Part shown: positions 49,397-58,127 of the stretch, piece after piece
How positions within the stretch are numbered: position 1 is the first letter of the stretch
Layout of the letters: every line of letters starts with the position of its first letter
Source: Kitasatospora aureofaciens
GTDB taxonomy: Bacteria; Actinomycetota; Actinomycetes; Streptomycetales; Streptomycetaceae
Assembly (NCBI RefSeq): GCF_001188955.3
Contig: NZ_JPRF03000054.1
Span: 288,590 to 352,589 of the forward strand
Length of the DNA stretch: 64,000 nt
Reading direction: 5' to 3'
The notes under the pieces: model-generated
Told to the model about the DNA's origin: nothing
What the model saw: the letters and a program-made list of their open reading frames with translations, nothing else
Database searches by the model: none
Made by a program: the position numbers and the translations under genes

Positions 49397-50427
49397 CGTG
49401 CCACCGCCTCGGCGGCCACCGACGGACGGCCGGCGGGAAGGCGGTGGGTGACGGCGGAGCGCACCTCGATGCCGGCCAGGTCGGCAACGACGGTCATGGT
49501 GCGCCAGGTGTCGCCGTTCAGCCTGAGCAGGTCCGGCTCGGTGAGCGCGGTGGTGACGGGCACCCCGCCCTCGTACGGGCGGTGCGGGCCGGACGCGGTC
49601 ATCACGGTCTGGCGCATCCAGAGGGTGTCGCTGTCCTGACGGCGGACACCGTCCATCTCGTAGAGCATCACTTGGGCCAGCTGGAGCGCGGTCACGAAGG
49701 CGTCGACCATGGTGATCGACGGACCGTGGCCCGACTCCAGGCCGCGGGGGGCCGGACTGGCCGGCTCCTCCAGCTCGATGCCGAGCCGGGCGGTGGCGAG
49801 CAGCGCCCCCTGGTCCACCGCGACCTCTCGGATCAGCTGACGGCGAGTGGTGAAGCCGTGGTCGTAGTACCGGTCGGCTGCGGGCCCGAGGGCCTCGGCC
49901 GGGTTCGCGTACTCCCACTGGCCCGGACGCGGACTGCCGCTCCGGTGGACCAGCTCGCAGCGGACCCGCATGGTGCCGATCCTGCAGTCGATCACCGAGA
50001 CCGACCAGCCGGGGGCACCGTCGAGCGCCTCCACGCGGCGGCGGGTGGCGGCCGCCTCCAGTTGGTCGAGATCCTCCTGCGGGCGGCTGCCCGCCGTGAT
50101 CCGCACCTCGCGCAGCCAGGCCTCGCTCAGGTCGTCGCCACGCCGGTCGGACAGGCAGAGTTCGGCGAGCTGGGCGGCGAGCACCAGCCCGTCGACGGTG
50201 CTGAAGTGCGGCCGCAGGTCGCCGACGGCCTTGCGCGACCAGTCCGCCGGGTAGCGGACCCCGACGACGGCGCTGGCGCCGGCCACGCCGTCCGGGGTGC
50301 GGACGACCCGGATCCGGCTCAGGTCGTAGTGGACCCGCCGGAATCCCCGGCCGAAGAAGCGCCGGTCGCCGGGGCCGAGGTAGTCGTCGACCGAGGCCGG
50401 CGGGGTGTTCGCGACCTGGGTTGTCAT
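49393..50427 (-). CDS. AvrD-family protein (syringolide-synthase-like)
   Basis: A 344-residue protein whose start, SVDDYLGPGDRRFFGRGFRR, followed by a beta-rich double-hotdog-like layout (PHFSTVDGLVLAAQLAELCL, ITMVDAFVTALQLAQVMLYE), matches the AvrD family as I know it. Pseudomonas AvrD makes syringolides from a beta-ketoacyl chain and D-xylulose. Here it is flanked by thioesterase, FabH and ACP genes that could provide the beta-ketoacyl donor. Overlapping stops and starts on both sides (ATGA, GTGA) show a tightly coupled operon. The product is predicted, not shown. Confidence 0.78.
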   Translation of the reverse strand: MTTQVANTPPASVDDYLGPGDRRFFGRGFRRVHYDLSRIRVVRTPDGVAGASAVVGVRYPADWSRKAVGDLRPHFSTVDGLVLAAQLAELCLSDRRGDDLSEAWLREVRITAGSRPQEDLDQLEAAATRRRVEALDGAPGWSVSVIDCRIGTMRVRCELVHRSGSPRPGQWEYANPAEALGPAADRYYDHGFTTRRQLIREVAVDQGALLATARLGIELEEPASPAPRGLESGHGPSITMVDAFVTALQLAQVMLYEMDGVRRQDSDTLWMRQTVMTASGPHRPYEGGVPVTTALTEPDLLRLNGDTWRTMTVVADLAGIEVRSAVTHRLPAGRPSVAAEAVAR

Positions 50428-50894
50428 CGGTTCTCCGTCCGTCGGGTGGCGTCCTGGGAGTGGCCGGTGCGGCGCCGGGCGGTGCCGCGCCGGATGACGC
50501 AGGTGAGCAGTGCGGTGCACGTCCGCTGCCCGGAGTCGTCGGTGATGGCGATCTGGTAGGAGGCCACCGACTGCCGTTCGTAGAGCGGGCGGCACTCGCC
50601 GGTCAGGGTGCCGGAGGAGACCCAGCGGTGGTGCGTGCAGGAGAGATCGACACCGACCGCGCTTCCGCCCGGTCCTGCGTGCACCAGTGCCGCCAGCGAG
50701 CCGAGGGTCTCGGCCAGCACCGCGTTGGCGCCACCGTGCAGGATGCCGATGGGCTGGCGGTTGCCGGTGACGGGCATGGTGCCGGTCACCCGTCCGGGTT
50801 CACAGGTCTGGATCTCGATTCCCATGCGCTGGGTGAGCTGTTCTAGTTCGTAATCGGTATCGACGGGAACTGGCCCGAGCGTCATGCGGGACAT
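50424..50894 (-). CDS. PaaI-type hotdog thioesterase
   Basis: A 156-residue single hotdog-fold thioesterase with ILHGGANAVLAETLGSLAAL, the HGG(A) signature. It hydrolyses acyl-CoA or acyl-ACP, perhaps releasing a beta-ketoacid or proofreading the ACP. It is the first gene of the leftward operon. The start at 50894 has GGAAGG 8 nt upstream; ATGs at 50897 and 50885 are alternatives. Confidence 0.87.
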   Translation of the reverse strand: MSRMTLGPVPVDTDYELEQLTQRMGIEIQTCEPGRVTGTMPVTGNRQPIGILHGGANAVLAETLGSLAALVHAGPGGSAVGVDLSCTHHRWVSSGTLTGECRPLYERQSVASYQIAITDDSGQRTCTALLTCVIRRGTARRRTGHSQDATRRTENR

Positions 50895-51330
50895 CACGGC
50901 ATCCTTCCGCCCGCGGGCACGGGCACAGGAATGGCGGGAGCAGGCTGCTCTGCTGGATTGGAGGATTCTGGGAATTCGGCAGGCACTGCGTGGTCGACGG
51001 GGTTCGGCAAGGGCGACGCTGCCCGCGAATCCGGCCGTCGGACCGGCGCTGCGGAATCGAACGACTTCGAGTCAACAGGATCGACGGCGGACGAACAAGC
51101 GGGTGGCCGATAGCTGCCACGAGCTGCTCCGGACCGGCTGTTCCGGATCTGCCGACCCCCCTCCGAGCCGGACCCGCACCGGGTGCGCCGAGCGGAATGA
51201 CGGCACATCAGGACCGGCTTGGCGAGCGGTCGTCGACTGTGGTTGTCTGCTGCTGCCAGGGCCGGGCGAGGGCGGTCGTCAACATCCGCCCGGCCAGTTG
51301 TCCGTTCACGAAGGGATGGTTCTGTCCTCC
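50895..51330. promoter_or_regulatory. 435-bp divergent control region of the AvrD cluster
   Basis: There is no convincing gene on either strand. The segment separates the leftward thioesterase-AvrD operon from the rightward AKR gene and is less GC-rich near 50940-51080. It should hold both promoters, but I could not assign -10/-35 boxes or a butyrolactone-receptor palindrome with confidence. Confidence 0.5.
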
Positions 51331-52308
51331 ATGCAACACGTTTCCCTGGGAGCGCTCGCGGTGTCCCGCATAGGCCTCGGCACGATGTCGATGTCGGACT
51401 ACTACACCGGCGCGGGCGATGACGACGCGGAATCCGTACGAACCATCCGGCGCGCACTCGACCTCGGGGTGAACTTCCTGGACACCGCGGAGATCTACGG
51501 TCCTTTCACGAACGAGGAGCTGGTCGGCCGGGCCATCGCCGGACGGCGCGACGAGGTGGTGCTCGCCACCAAGTTCGGCCTTGTCGCGCACGGCGGCGCC
51601 GGCCCGAACACGCTCGACAGCTCCCCGGCCAACGTCCGTGCCGCGGTGGAGGGTTCACTGAGGCGGCTGGGCACGGACCGGATCGACCTGTACTACCAGC
51701 ACCGGGTCGACCCGGACATCCCGATCGAAGAGACCATCGGCGCGGTCGCCGAGCTGGTCCGCGAGGGCAAGGTGCGGCACATCGGCCTGTCCGAAGCCGG
51801 CCCGGAGACCGTCCGGCGCGCCCACGCGGTCCACCCGGTGACGGCCGTGCAGACCGAGTACTCACTGTGGACCAGGGATCCGGAGGCAGCACTGCTGCCG
51901 TTGCTGCGCGAGCTCGGCATCGGGCTGGTGGCCTACTCGCCGCTCGGCCGCGGCTTCCTCACCGGGACGATCCGCTCCGCGGACCAACTCGACGCGCACG
52001 ACTTTCGGTTGACGACACCTCGGTTCTCCGGTGAGAACCTCGACGCAAATCTGCGCATCGTGGACGAGGTGGAGCAGGTGGCCGCGGAGGCCGGGGCTAC
52101 GGCGGCCCAGGTGGCGCTCGCCTGGCTGTTGGCCCGGGGGGAGGACATCGCTCCGATCCCCGGGACCAGGCGCAGCGCCCGGGTCGAGGAGAACGCGGCC
52201 GCCGCAGCCGTCACGCTGACCCCGGCCCAGCTGGGGCGACTCGACACACTGAGGCCGGCGGTGGGGGCGCGGTACGCCGAACAGGACCTCGCCCGAACCG
52301 GCATCTGA
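51331..52308 (+). CDS. Aldo/keto reductase divergent from the AvrD operon
   Basis: A 325-residue AKR (MQHVSLGALAVSRIGLGTMS) with DTAEIYGPFTNE, Lys in LATKFGL, His in YYQHRVDPDIPIEE and the cofactor site IPGTRRSARVEEN. Of the three AKRs in the window it is closest to the IolS/Tas-like group. It may reduce a ketone of the cluster product. ATG 51316 is an alternative start that adds five residues but has no spacing for a ribosome site. Confidence 0.9.
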   Translation: MQHVSLGALAVSRIGLGTMSMSDYYTGAGDDDAESVRTIRRALDLGVNFLDTAEIYGPFTNEELVGRAIAGRRDEVVLATKFGLVAHGGAGPNTLDSSPANVRAAVEGSLRRLGTDRIDLYYQHRVDPDIPIEETIGAVAELVREGKVRHIGLSEAGPETVRRAHAVHPVTAVQTEYSLWTRDPEAALLPLLRELGIGLVAYSPLGRGFLTGTIRSADQLDAHDFRLTTPRFSGENLDANLRIVDEVEQVAAEAGATAAQVALAWLLARGEDIAPIPGTRRSARVEENAAAAAVTLTPAQLGRLDTLRPAVGARYAEQDLARTGI

Positions 52309-52379
52309 GGGACGCGGCCGGGGCGGCCGGCCTCCGCCGCCCCGGCCGGACGGCGCCGGTCCCACCAGCCGACGGTCCG

Positions 52380-53186
52380 TCAGACCCAGGTCCGCCGGGC
52401 GGCTTCGGCGCCGGCCTGGAAGCGACTGCGGGCGCCGAGCCTGGCCATCAGGTCGGCGATGGTCCGCCGGTTGGTGCGCACGGAGAGCCCGGTGCGGGCG
52501 GCAATGGCCTCGTCGGTCAGCCCCTCGGCCAGCAGTCGCAGGACCTCGCGCTCCCTGCGGTCCGGTCCGCTGTCGTCACCGGAGCCGTCGGACGGCTTCA
52601 ACTCGCGTCCCTGCTCCCAGAGTTGCTCGAAGAGCAGGCGGCATGCGGCCACCGGCGCCACGCCACGGAGGAAGACCCAGCCGGACTGTTCGGCGAGCGG
52701 GTCGGTCGGGACGATCGCCGCGTCCCGGTCGGCGACGGCCATCCACAGGGGCGGCTGGTTCACCGCCAGGAGTTCCACACCGAGGGCCGCCATCCGGTCG
52801 GCGCTGCCACCGCAGGCGGGATCATCCAGGTTCTCGGGGCCGACCGCGCGGACCCGCACCCCACGGTCGACCACTTCCGCACCCAGGAGTTCGAGGCGGG
52901 CCCGGAGCCGGGGTTCGACCGGCGCGCTCGGCAGCACCAGCAGGATCTCGCGCACGGCCCGTCTGGCGAGCGCGCCGAGCCCGTCGAGCAGTCCGATCGA
53001 GCGAGCGGGGCCCGGTACGGGCCCGCCCGGACCCGGGGTCTGCGCCGGAATGCTCCCACCGCTCCGCAGCGGCACCTTCCACCTGCCCCCGGCCGCGGCC
53101 TCCCGGGCGGTGGCCGGCCGGCGCCGCCCGGTCCCAGGAATTCGATCGTTGGGCCCAGTCAGTACCTGGACCTCAGACGTACCCAT
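52380..53186 (-). CDS. LuxR-type HTH regulator
   Basis: A 268-residue protein with a C-terminal LuxR/NarL helix-turn-helix (REREVLRLLAEGLTDEAIAA, RTGLSVRTNRRTIADLMARL). The N-terminal part contains a phospholipase-D-like or sensor-type segment (REILLVLPSAP...AVNQPPLW) but no receiver domain. The same architecture occurs in the regulator at 56451. AGGGGGAGC precedes the ATG at 53186. It probably controls the surrounding cluster. Confidence 0.85.
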   Translation of the reverse strand: MGTSEVQVLTGPNDRIPGTGRRRPATAREAAAGGRWKVPLRSGGSIPAQTPGPGGPVPGPARSIGLLDGLGALARRAVREILLVLPSAPVEPRLRARLELLGAEVVDRGVRVRAVGPENLDDPACGGSADRMAALGVELLAVNQPPLWMAVADRDAAIVPTDPLAEQSGWVFLRGVAPVAACRLLFEQLWEQGRELKPSDGSGDDSGPDRREREVLRLLAEGLTDEAIAARTGLSVRTNRRTIADLMARLGARSRFQAGAEAARRTWV

Positions 53187-53357
53187 TGCTCCCCCTGTCA
53201 CGTTCGAGCGGCCGAGCCGGAGGAACACATGACGTCCCGGATCTCCGGTTGCGCTAGCCCCCCGCCCGCCGCCCGGGCCAACTCCGCCAGCGAGAATACA
53301 GAACGTTCTCATTGTTTTTATGTGACGGGAACCACAGCGGCCCGCGGAATGGCCGAC

Positions 53358-54290
53358 TCAGGACCGGCTCAGAGCCTCCCTGTACCAGGGGGCCGCGGCC
53401 GCGATCCGAGCCAACGGCCCCGGTCCGGCGGGGCAGCCGGCGACTCGCCAGATCTCCTCGCTGCGGTACCAGTGGTCCCGGGCCACCAGCCCGAACTGGC
53501 GCTCCGAAAGCCGCCCGGGGTTCGCCGCGAGCAGGCGCCGGCACTCCTCCCACGGCAGGTCCGGTCCCCTCGGCGCGACCAGGACCCCGCACCGGGCCAA
53601 CGCCGCCAGCAGGTCCCCGACGCGCACCGGCTCGGGGTGACTCGCGTGATGGACGCCGGACGGAGCCGCGTGCTCCCCGATCGCGAGAGCACCGATCAGG
53701 CGGGCCAGATCGTCACGGTCCACCATCGACAGTCGGGCCGCCCCGCCGCCCCAGCGCACCGGAACCCGACGGACCAGTTCACCCAGCGCGGGCACCACCC
53801 ACCGGTCGCCGACCCCGGTGACCAAGCCGGGCCTCAGCACGACACCACCCGCGTCCAGCGCGAAGCGCTCTCCGAGGAGCCTGGTCCGACTGGCTTCCGA
53901 CACCGGTGCGGCCGGCACACCGCCCACCTCGATGCCCGAGTGCGGCCCCTCCCCGTACACAGCGGCGGTGGACAGGTGGATGATCCGGCCGGCGCGGGCC
54001 CGGACGGCCTCCGCCATCAGCGCCTCGGTCCCGCGGAGGTTGACCGCCTCGCACTCCCCCGCGCCGCCACTCACCCGGGAGGCAAGGTGGACCACCACCT
54101 CGGCACCGTCGCACAGCCGGGCCAGCGCCCCAGGGTCCGTGAGGTCACCGCTCACCCAGTCGACTCGTCCGTCGCCCTCCGGGACCCGGCGCGCCAGCGC
54201 CCGCACCCGGGCACCGCCGTCGGTAAGGACCCGCAGCACGGCCGAGCCGATGAAGCCGGTCGCTCCCGTGAGTGCGACCGGGGTCAGCAT
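53358..54290 (-). CDS. NAD-dependent epimerase/dehydratase of the butyrolactone cassette
   Basis: A 310-residue extended SDR with LTGATGFIG (7-15), VVHLASRVSGG, and LSTAAVYGEG for the active site; the Tyr-x-x-x-Lys lysine position is not clearly conserved near RTRLLGERFAL. NAD-epimerase genes often accompany afsA/receptor pairs and act in gamma-butyrolactone maturation. It overlaps the tetR stop by 7 bp; ATG 54296 is an alternative start. Confidence 0.82.
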   Translation of the reverse strand: MLTPVALTGATGFIGSAVLRVLTDGGARVRALARRVPEGDGRVDWVSGDLTDPGALARLCDGAEVVVHLASRVSGGAGECEAVNLRGTEALMAEAVRARAGRIIHLSTAAVYGEGPHSGIEVGGVPAAPVSEASRTRLLGERFALDAGGVVLRPGLVTGVGDRWVVPALGELVRRVPVRWGGGAARLSMVDRDDLARLIGALAIGEHAAPSGVHHASHPEPVRVGDLLAALARCGVLVAPRGPDLPWEECRRLLAANPGRLSERQFGLVARDHWYRSEEIWRVAGCPAGPGPLARIAAAAPWYREALSRS

Positions 54291-54913
54291 GACCATCCCC
54301 GGTGCCGTTCGGCGTCCAGCACCAAGGCGTCACGCGCTCCCGGCATCGCGATGCCGGGCAGCAGGCAACGCCAGAGGCTGGCGATCCGCTCCGGCAGGTC
54401 CGCCCGACCGCTCGCGATCTGCGACATCACCTGGGAACCGGTGAACCCCGCCACCAGGACGGCGGCGAAGACGCCCTCCTCCGCGTCGGGCAGCAGCTCG
54501 CCCGCCGCCCGGGCCACGGTCAGCTCGGCCCGGAAGCGCTCGATCCACTCCTGGTAGATCGAGTACTCGGACAGCCCGGCCTCACCCTGCTCGACCGCCA
54601 GCCGCACACCGGCCCGGAAGACCACGTTCCGCTGGAGTTCGTGGGCGAGGTAGAAGGTGAGATCGATCAGCTGCTGGAGGCCGCCGGGCTTCTGGGGCAA
54701 GCCCTCCAGGTGAGCCGCCTGGTACATGATCACCGCCCGCGCCAGCCCCTCCTTGGACTTGAAGTGAAAGTAGATCGCCCCCTGGGTCGTCGCGGCGCGT
54801 TCCGTGATTCTCGTGATCGAGCCGCCGGCGAAGCCGGACTCGTCGAACACCTCGGCCGCCGCCTCCAGGATCAGCTCCCGGGTACGAACCGCACGCTGCT
54901 GTCTGCCCACCAT
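54284..54913 (-). CDS. TetR-family gamma-butyrolactone receptor-like repressor
   Basis: A 209-residue regulator of the ArpA/ScbR type. The N-terminal HTH is AAAEVFDESGFAGGSITRIT followed by ERAATTQGAIYFHFKSKEGL, with a helical ligand domain. The HTH wording and the divergent afsA gene are hallmarks of gamma-butyrolactone receptors. It should repress its own and the afsA promoter and be released by the AfsA-made signal. GGGGAGG precedes the ATG by 5 nt. Confidence 0.9.
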   Translation of the reverse strand: MVGRQQRAVRTRELILEAAAEVFDESGFAGGSITRITERAATTQGAIYFHFKSKEGLARAVIMYQAAHLEGLPQKPGGLQQLIDLTFYLAHELQRNVVFRAGVRLAVEQGEAGLSEYSIYQEWIERFRAELTVARAAGELLPDAEEGVFAAVLVAGFTGSQVMSQIASGRADLPERIASLWRCLLPGIAMPGARDALVLDAERHRGWSC

Positions 54914-54959
54914 TGACGCCTCCCCGTCCCACTTCCAGAAGAAAAACCGAGCATCGGAC

Positions 54960-54973
54960 CGAACCGTCGTTCG
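54960..54973. promoter_or_regulatory. Candidate receptor operator between tetR and afsA
   Basis: CGAACCGTCGTTCG is a 5-bp-arm inverted repeat in the 131-bp divergent spacer, with an AT-rich TATAT directly after it. Position and symmetry suit a TetR/ArpA-type operator (autoregulatory element), but the match to published consensus sites is only approximate. Confidence 0.5.
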
Positions 54974-55044
54974 ATATATTCGGCACCGTCCACCACCCCG
55001 GATGCACAATCGAAAGAGCACCGAAAGAAGGAAAGTGCACCACC

Positions 55045-56001
55045 ATGTCCGATAGTGGAACCCTCTTGGAACCGGCCGCCTGCCACGCCGTCACCGGAAA
55101 GCTCGTCCACAAACTGGACCCTGACGAGGCCTTCCTCACGATGTGGCGCCGGACCGGACCCGACACCTTCTCAGTGATCGCACACTGGCCCTCCGACCGG
55201 CCATTCTACCGATCGGCCGATGGTGGCTTCGATTTCCTACTCCCGTCCGAGACGGTCCGTCAACTCTTCCCGCTAATCAGCCATGTGGGATACGACACAC
55301 CCTTCGAGCACCATCTGGTCTGGGAGCACTACCGGTACGACCTCGATCCGGCGTTGCTGCGGGCCGACAGCGGACCGGTCGCCCTGGAACTGCGCGTGAC
55401 CTGCTCCGACCTCGTCCGCAGGAGAACCGGACTGGCCGGCATGACGATGGACGTGGACATCCTGCGGAACGGAATCCGGCTCGCCTCGGCCACCTCCCGG
55501 TTCACCGTTCAGGCGCCCGCGATCTACCGGCGACTGCGCGGATCCAATTCCGACCGGGCACGTGCGATGGCATCCGCACCGCCGGCTCCGGAAGGGATTC
55601 CCGCACCCCTCACCGGACGCCCCGACCAGGCCGACGTGGTGCTTTCCGAAATCCCGCCCGTGGATGTTCCGGAACGGATAGCCGACGAAATGTCTGGTTT
55701 ATTGCGACCGAACTCCGGCAGCTGGTGGCTCCGGGTGGACGCCACCCACCGCACGTACTTCGACCACCCGGTCGACCACGTTCCCGGCGCGCTGCTGTTG
55801 GAGGCCGCCCGACAGGCCACCCAGGCCCTCCGGTACCCGACACCGGCCCCACCGCTGGCCATGTCCGCCGCGTTCCTCCGCTACGTGGACCTCGACGCCC
55901 CCTGCCGCATCACGGCGCGGGTCGAGTCCCCCACCCTGGTCCGGGTCACCGCCGAACAGCACGACCGACTCTGCTTCACCTCGGAGGTCGGCACCGCCTG
56001 A
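55045..56001 (+). CDS. AfsA-family gamma-butyrolactone synthase
   Basis: A 318-residue double-hotdog AfsA/ScbA/BarX-type protein (HKLDPDEAFLTMWRRTGPDT, FSVIAHWPSDRPFY, then RTYFDHPVDHVPGALLLEAA in the second repeat). AfsA joins a beta-ketoacyl-ACP chain to dihydroxyacetone phosphate, the key step to gamma-butyrolactone hormones. Codon 219 (55699-55701) is TTA, the rare leucine codon read by bldA tRNA, so translation is likely development-dependent. AAGGAAAG precedes the ATG. The local base composition is lower in GC than in its neighbours. Confidence 0.93.
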   Translation: MSDSGTLLEPAACHAVTGKLVHKLDPDEAFLTMWRRTGPDTFSVIAHWPSDRPFYRSADGGFDFLLPSETVRQLFPLISHVGYDTPFEHHLVWEHYRYDLDPALLRADSGPVALELRVTCSDLVRRRTGLAGMTMDVDILRNGIRLASATSRFTVQAPAIYRRLRGSNSDRARAMASAPPAPEGIPAPLTGRPDQADVVLSEIPPVDVPERIADEMSGLLRPNSGSWWLRVDATHRTYFDHPVDHVPGALLLEAARQATQALRYPTPAPPLAMSAAFLRYVDLDAPCRITARVESPTLVRVTAEQHDRLCFTSEVGTA

Positions 56002-56014
56002 GCCGGTGAACCGC

Positions 56015-56039
56015 CCGTCGGCCACCCGATGGCCGACGG
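56015..56039 (+). terminator. Hairpin terminator after afsA
   Basis: CCGTCGGCCA (56015-56024) pairs perfectly with TGGCCGACGG (56030-56039) over a 5-nt loop, 13 bp past the afsA stop. Confidence 0.7.
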
Positions 56040-56450
56040 CGGTCCAGCCCGCCGCCCCGGCCCTGCCGGTGGCGAGGACTGCCGGAGACCTCGGCGCGTG
56101 GGCCGAGGCGCACGGCGAAGCCGAGGTCGCGGGGGTCCTGTCTCGGGGATACCAGTACGACGCATCCGATCCGCGTTTTACCCACTGACCCGGACGACGA
56201 GCTGAGGCGGCCGCTTGCGGGCTGACCGAGTCTGGCACTGATTGCGGCATCTTCGGACGGACCGTCTTGGGGCATCCCGTCAGCCCACCGGTGCCACCTC
56301 GGTGAACCCATGCGGTCACAGCACTAGAACGAACTGTCCCGCGGCAGGCACCTGACGCCACGCCAGAAGCACCGCCCCATCCTCGTCGACGGGCAGTCAG
56401 CGACATGACGAAACATCATAATCCCAGCCGCCAGGGAGCGGCGGGACCAC
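56040..56450. other. Intergenic region without a supported gene
   Basis: A plus-strand open frame ending at 56188 (GDLGAWAEAHGEAEVAGVLS...YDASDPRFTH) looks like a decayed gene tail but has no recognised family or clear start. The rest, up to the convergent regulator at 56451, shows nothing convincing. Confidence 0.4.
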
Positions 56451-57449
56451 TCACACACTGTGGGGCAGCCACCCCTGCTGGACGGCTCGCACGCCCGCCT
56501 CGAACCGACTGCGGGCGCCGAGGCGTTCCATCAGCTCGGTGGCGAGCCGCCGCGCGGTGCGGTGCGAGACCCCGAGCCGCTTGGCCACCGCCTCGTCCGT
56601 CAGTCCGTCCGCGAGCAGCCGGATGGCCGTCGCCTCCTGGGCGCTGAGTCCGTCGGTGCGCTTCGGGGCCTCCTCGCCCAGCGGGCTGGCGCTGCCCCAT
56701 ACGCTCTCGAACAGGGCGCACAGTGCGGTCAGGGTGCCCTCGCCGGTGAGCACCACGGCGCCGACGCCGGTGTCGTCGGTGCGGACCGGGATCACGGCGC
56801 TGGTCCGGTCGGTGATGATCATGCGGGTGGGCAGCGTTGGCGTGGTGCGGACCTGACCGCCTTGCCGAGTGAGCCAGTTGACGTACTCCACAGTGGCAGG
56901 TGAGTTCCGGATGCTGTCCAGGTAAACTGTTCTCAACTGGACGCCACGTTCACGGAGTTGGCGGTTGAGCGGTTTGGCCGCCGCGATGTCCTCGGGGCTG
57001 TGTGCGCCACCCGGGGCGAAGGTCATCACCTCGTGCCGCACCTGCCGGGTCAGCGAGGCCAGCCGGTCGCGGATCTGGTCCATACCTACCAGTCGCTCGA
57101 CGTCGGTCTCGGCGCCGCCGGTGGGCCGCGACTCGGCGAACTCGGCGATGAGTTCGGCGGCGGCGGCGCGCGAGGCCTCCACCCGCAGCTGCTGGGCGGC
57201 GAGCTCGGCCTGCTGGCGGGCTATCAGGATCTCCATGCCGACGTCAGGAGAGACGGCACGCAACTCGCCCTGCCGCCCGTGCGCCGGTCGCAGCAGCGCC
57301 AGCTCACTGAGCGTGTCCAGCGCCTGCCGGACCGACTCGTCGCTGAGACTCAGCCGCTGCCTCAGCGCCGCGGTCCCGTCCTGAGGATGGGCCAGCATCG
57401 CGCGGTACACCGCCTCCGCCGTGGCATCCAGACCCAGCATCGACAGCAT
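56451..57449 (-). CDS. TrmB-like/LuxR-HTH regulator
   Basis: A 332-residue protein. The N-terminal winged helix (LGLDATAEAVYRAMLAHPQD) resembles TrmB-type domains. A central ligand or PLD-like domain (RHEVMTFAPGGAHSPEDIAA) follows, and a C-terminal LuxR helix-turn-helix (EATAIRLLADGLTDEAVAKR) ends it. It shares the C-terminal GARSRFxAG tail with the LuxR protein at 52380. GGGGGAG precedes the ATG at 57449; ATG 57470 is an alternative. This class is frequent in Streptomyces specialised-metabolite regions. Confidence 0.88.
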   Translation of the reverse strand: MLSMLGLDATAEAVYRAMLAHPQDGTAALRQRLSLSDESVRQALDTLSELALLRPAHGRQGELRAVSPDVGMEILIARQQAELAAQQLRVEASRAAAAELIAEFAESRPTGGAETDVERLVGMDQIRDRLASLTRQVRHEVMTFAPGGAHSPEDIAAAKPLNRQLRERGVQLRTVYLDSIRNSPATVEYVNWLTRQGGQVRTTPTLPTRMIITDRTSAVIPVRTDDTGVGAVVLTGEGTLTALCALFESVWGSASPLGEEAPKRTDGLSAQEATAIRLLADGLTDEAVAKRLGVSHRTARRLATELMERLGARSRFEAGVRAVQQGWLPHSV

Positions 57450-57621
57450 CCCCGACTCCCCCGTCAGCATCAGGCAGAACACCCCGAACACCTGTGCGTG
57501 ATCATGCCATAGGCGCGTTTTCCTGTGCCAGGGGCGATCCGGGGCCTGTTTGGGCCCAGGCCGGAACGGGCCGGCTTGACCATCTATGCCGTGGATGCCT
57601 GGAATTGAGACGGTCGGACGC

Positions 57622-57948
57622 ATGTATCTCATCCACGTGCGGCTCCGTCCGTCGGCCCCCGGCGGGCGGCTCCCCCACGGCATCGGGACGCTGCTGCGTG
57701 CCGCCGCCCTGCCCGCTGACGGCATCGAGCACATCTCCGTGCACGCCGAGGCGCGGCCCCATCCGACGCTCGGCCTCTATCTGACGGCCGACTCCCTGCG
57801 CACGGCCGAGGATCGCGCGGCCCGGCTCGCCCGTCGTTGGGTGGCCGAGGTGCCGGCGCTGGCCGACTGGCAACCGATCAGTGCCGAAGTCCCGCTCGTC
57901 GCACCCTTCTACGAGCGGCTGCTGTCCGCTTCCGGCCCGGTGGACTGA
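57622..57948 (+). CDS. Conserved-looking small protein
   Basis: A 108-residue protein (MYLIHVRLRPSAPGGRLPHG, ISVHAEARPHPTLGLYLTAD) with a ferredoxin-like alternation of beta and helix and no signal peptide. I do not recognise the family. It is divergent from the TrmB/LuxR regulator with a shared 172-bp promoter region, a pairing that suggests a functional link. Confidence 0.65.
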   Translation: MYLIHVRLRPSAPGGRLPHGIGTLLRAAALPADGIEHISVHAEARPHPTLGLYLTADSLRTAEDRAARLARRWVAEVPALADWQPISAEVPLVAPFYERLLSASGPVD

Positions 57949-58127
57949 ACGGGCCGGGGCCGGTTCGGTCCAGCCGATCCCCCTTCCACCGGCCCCGGAT
58001 CGCGACGAAGCTGGTACTCGCCAGCAGGGAACACCGCCCGGCAGGCAGAACCGGACGAAGCGTCACCGCGGGACGCGACACCGGATCGATCGTCACCTCC
58101 CACCCAACCCAGAACGGGGACATGACC

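Noticed and set aside
50895..51330. Long ORFs on both strands in the divergent spacer
   Set aside because: Compositionally non-coding, no recognised domain, and they run into the starts of the flanking genes.
56006..56188. 60-codon plus-strand ORF after afsA
   Set aside because: It starts inside the afsA terminator hairpin and has no ribosome site; at most a gene remnant.
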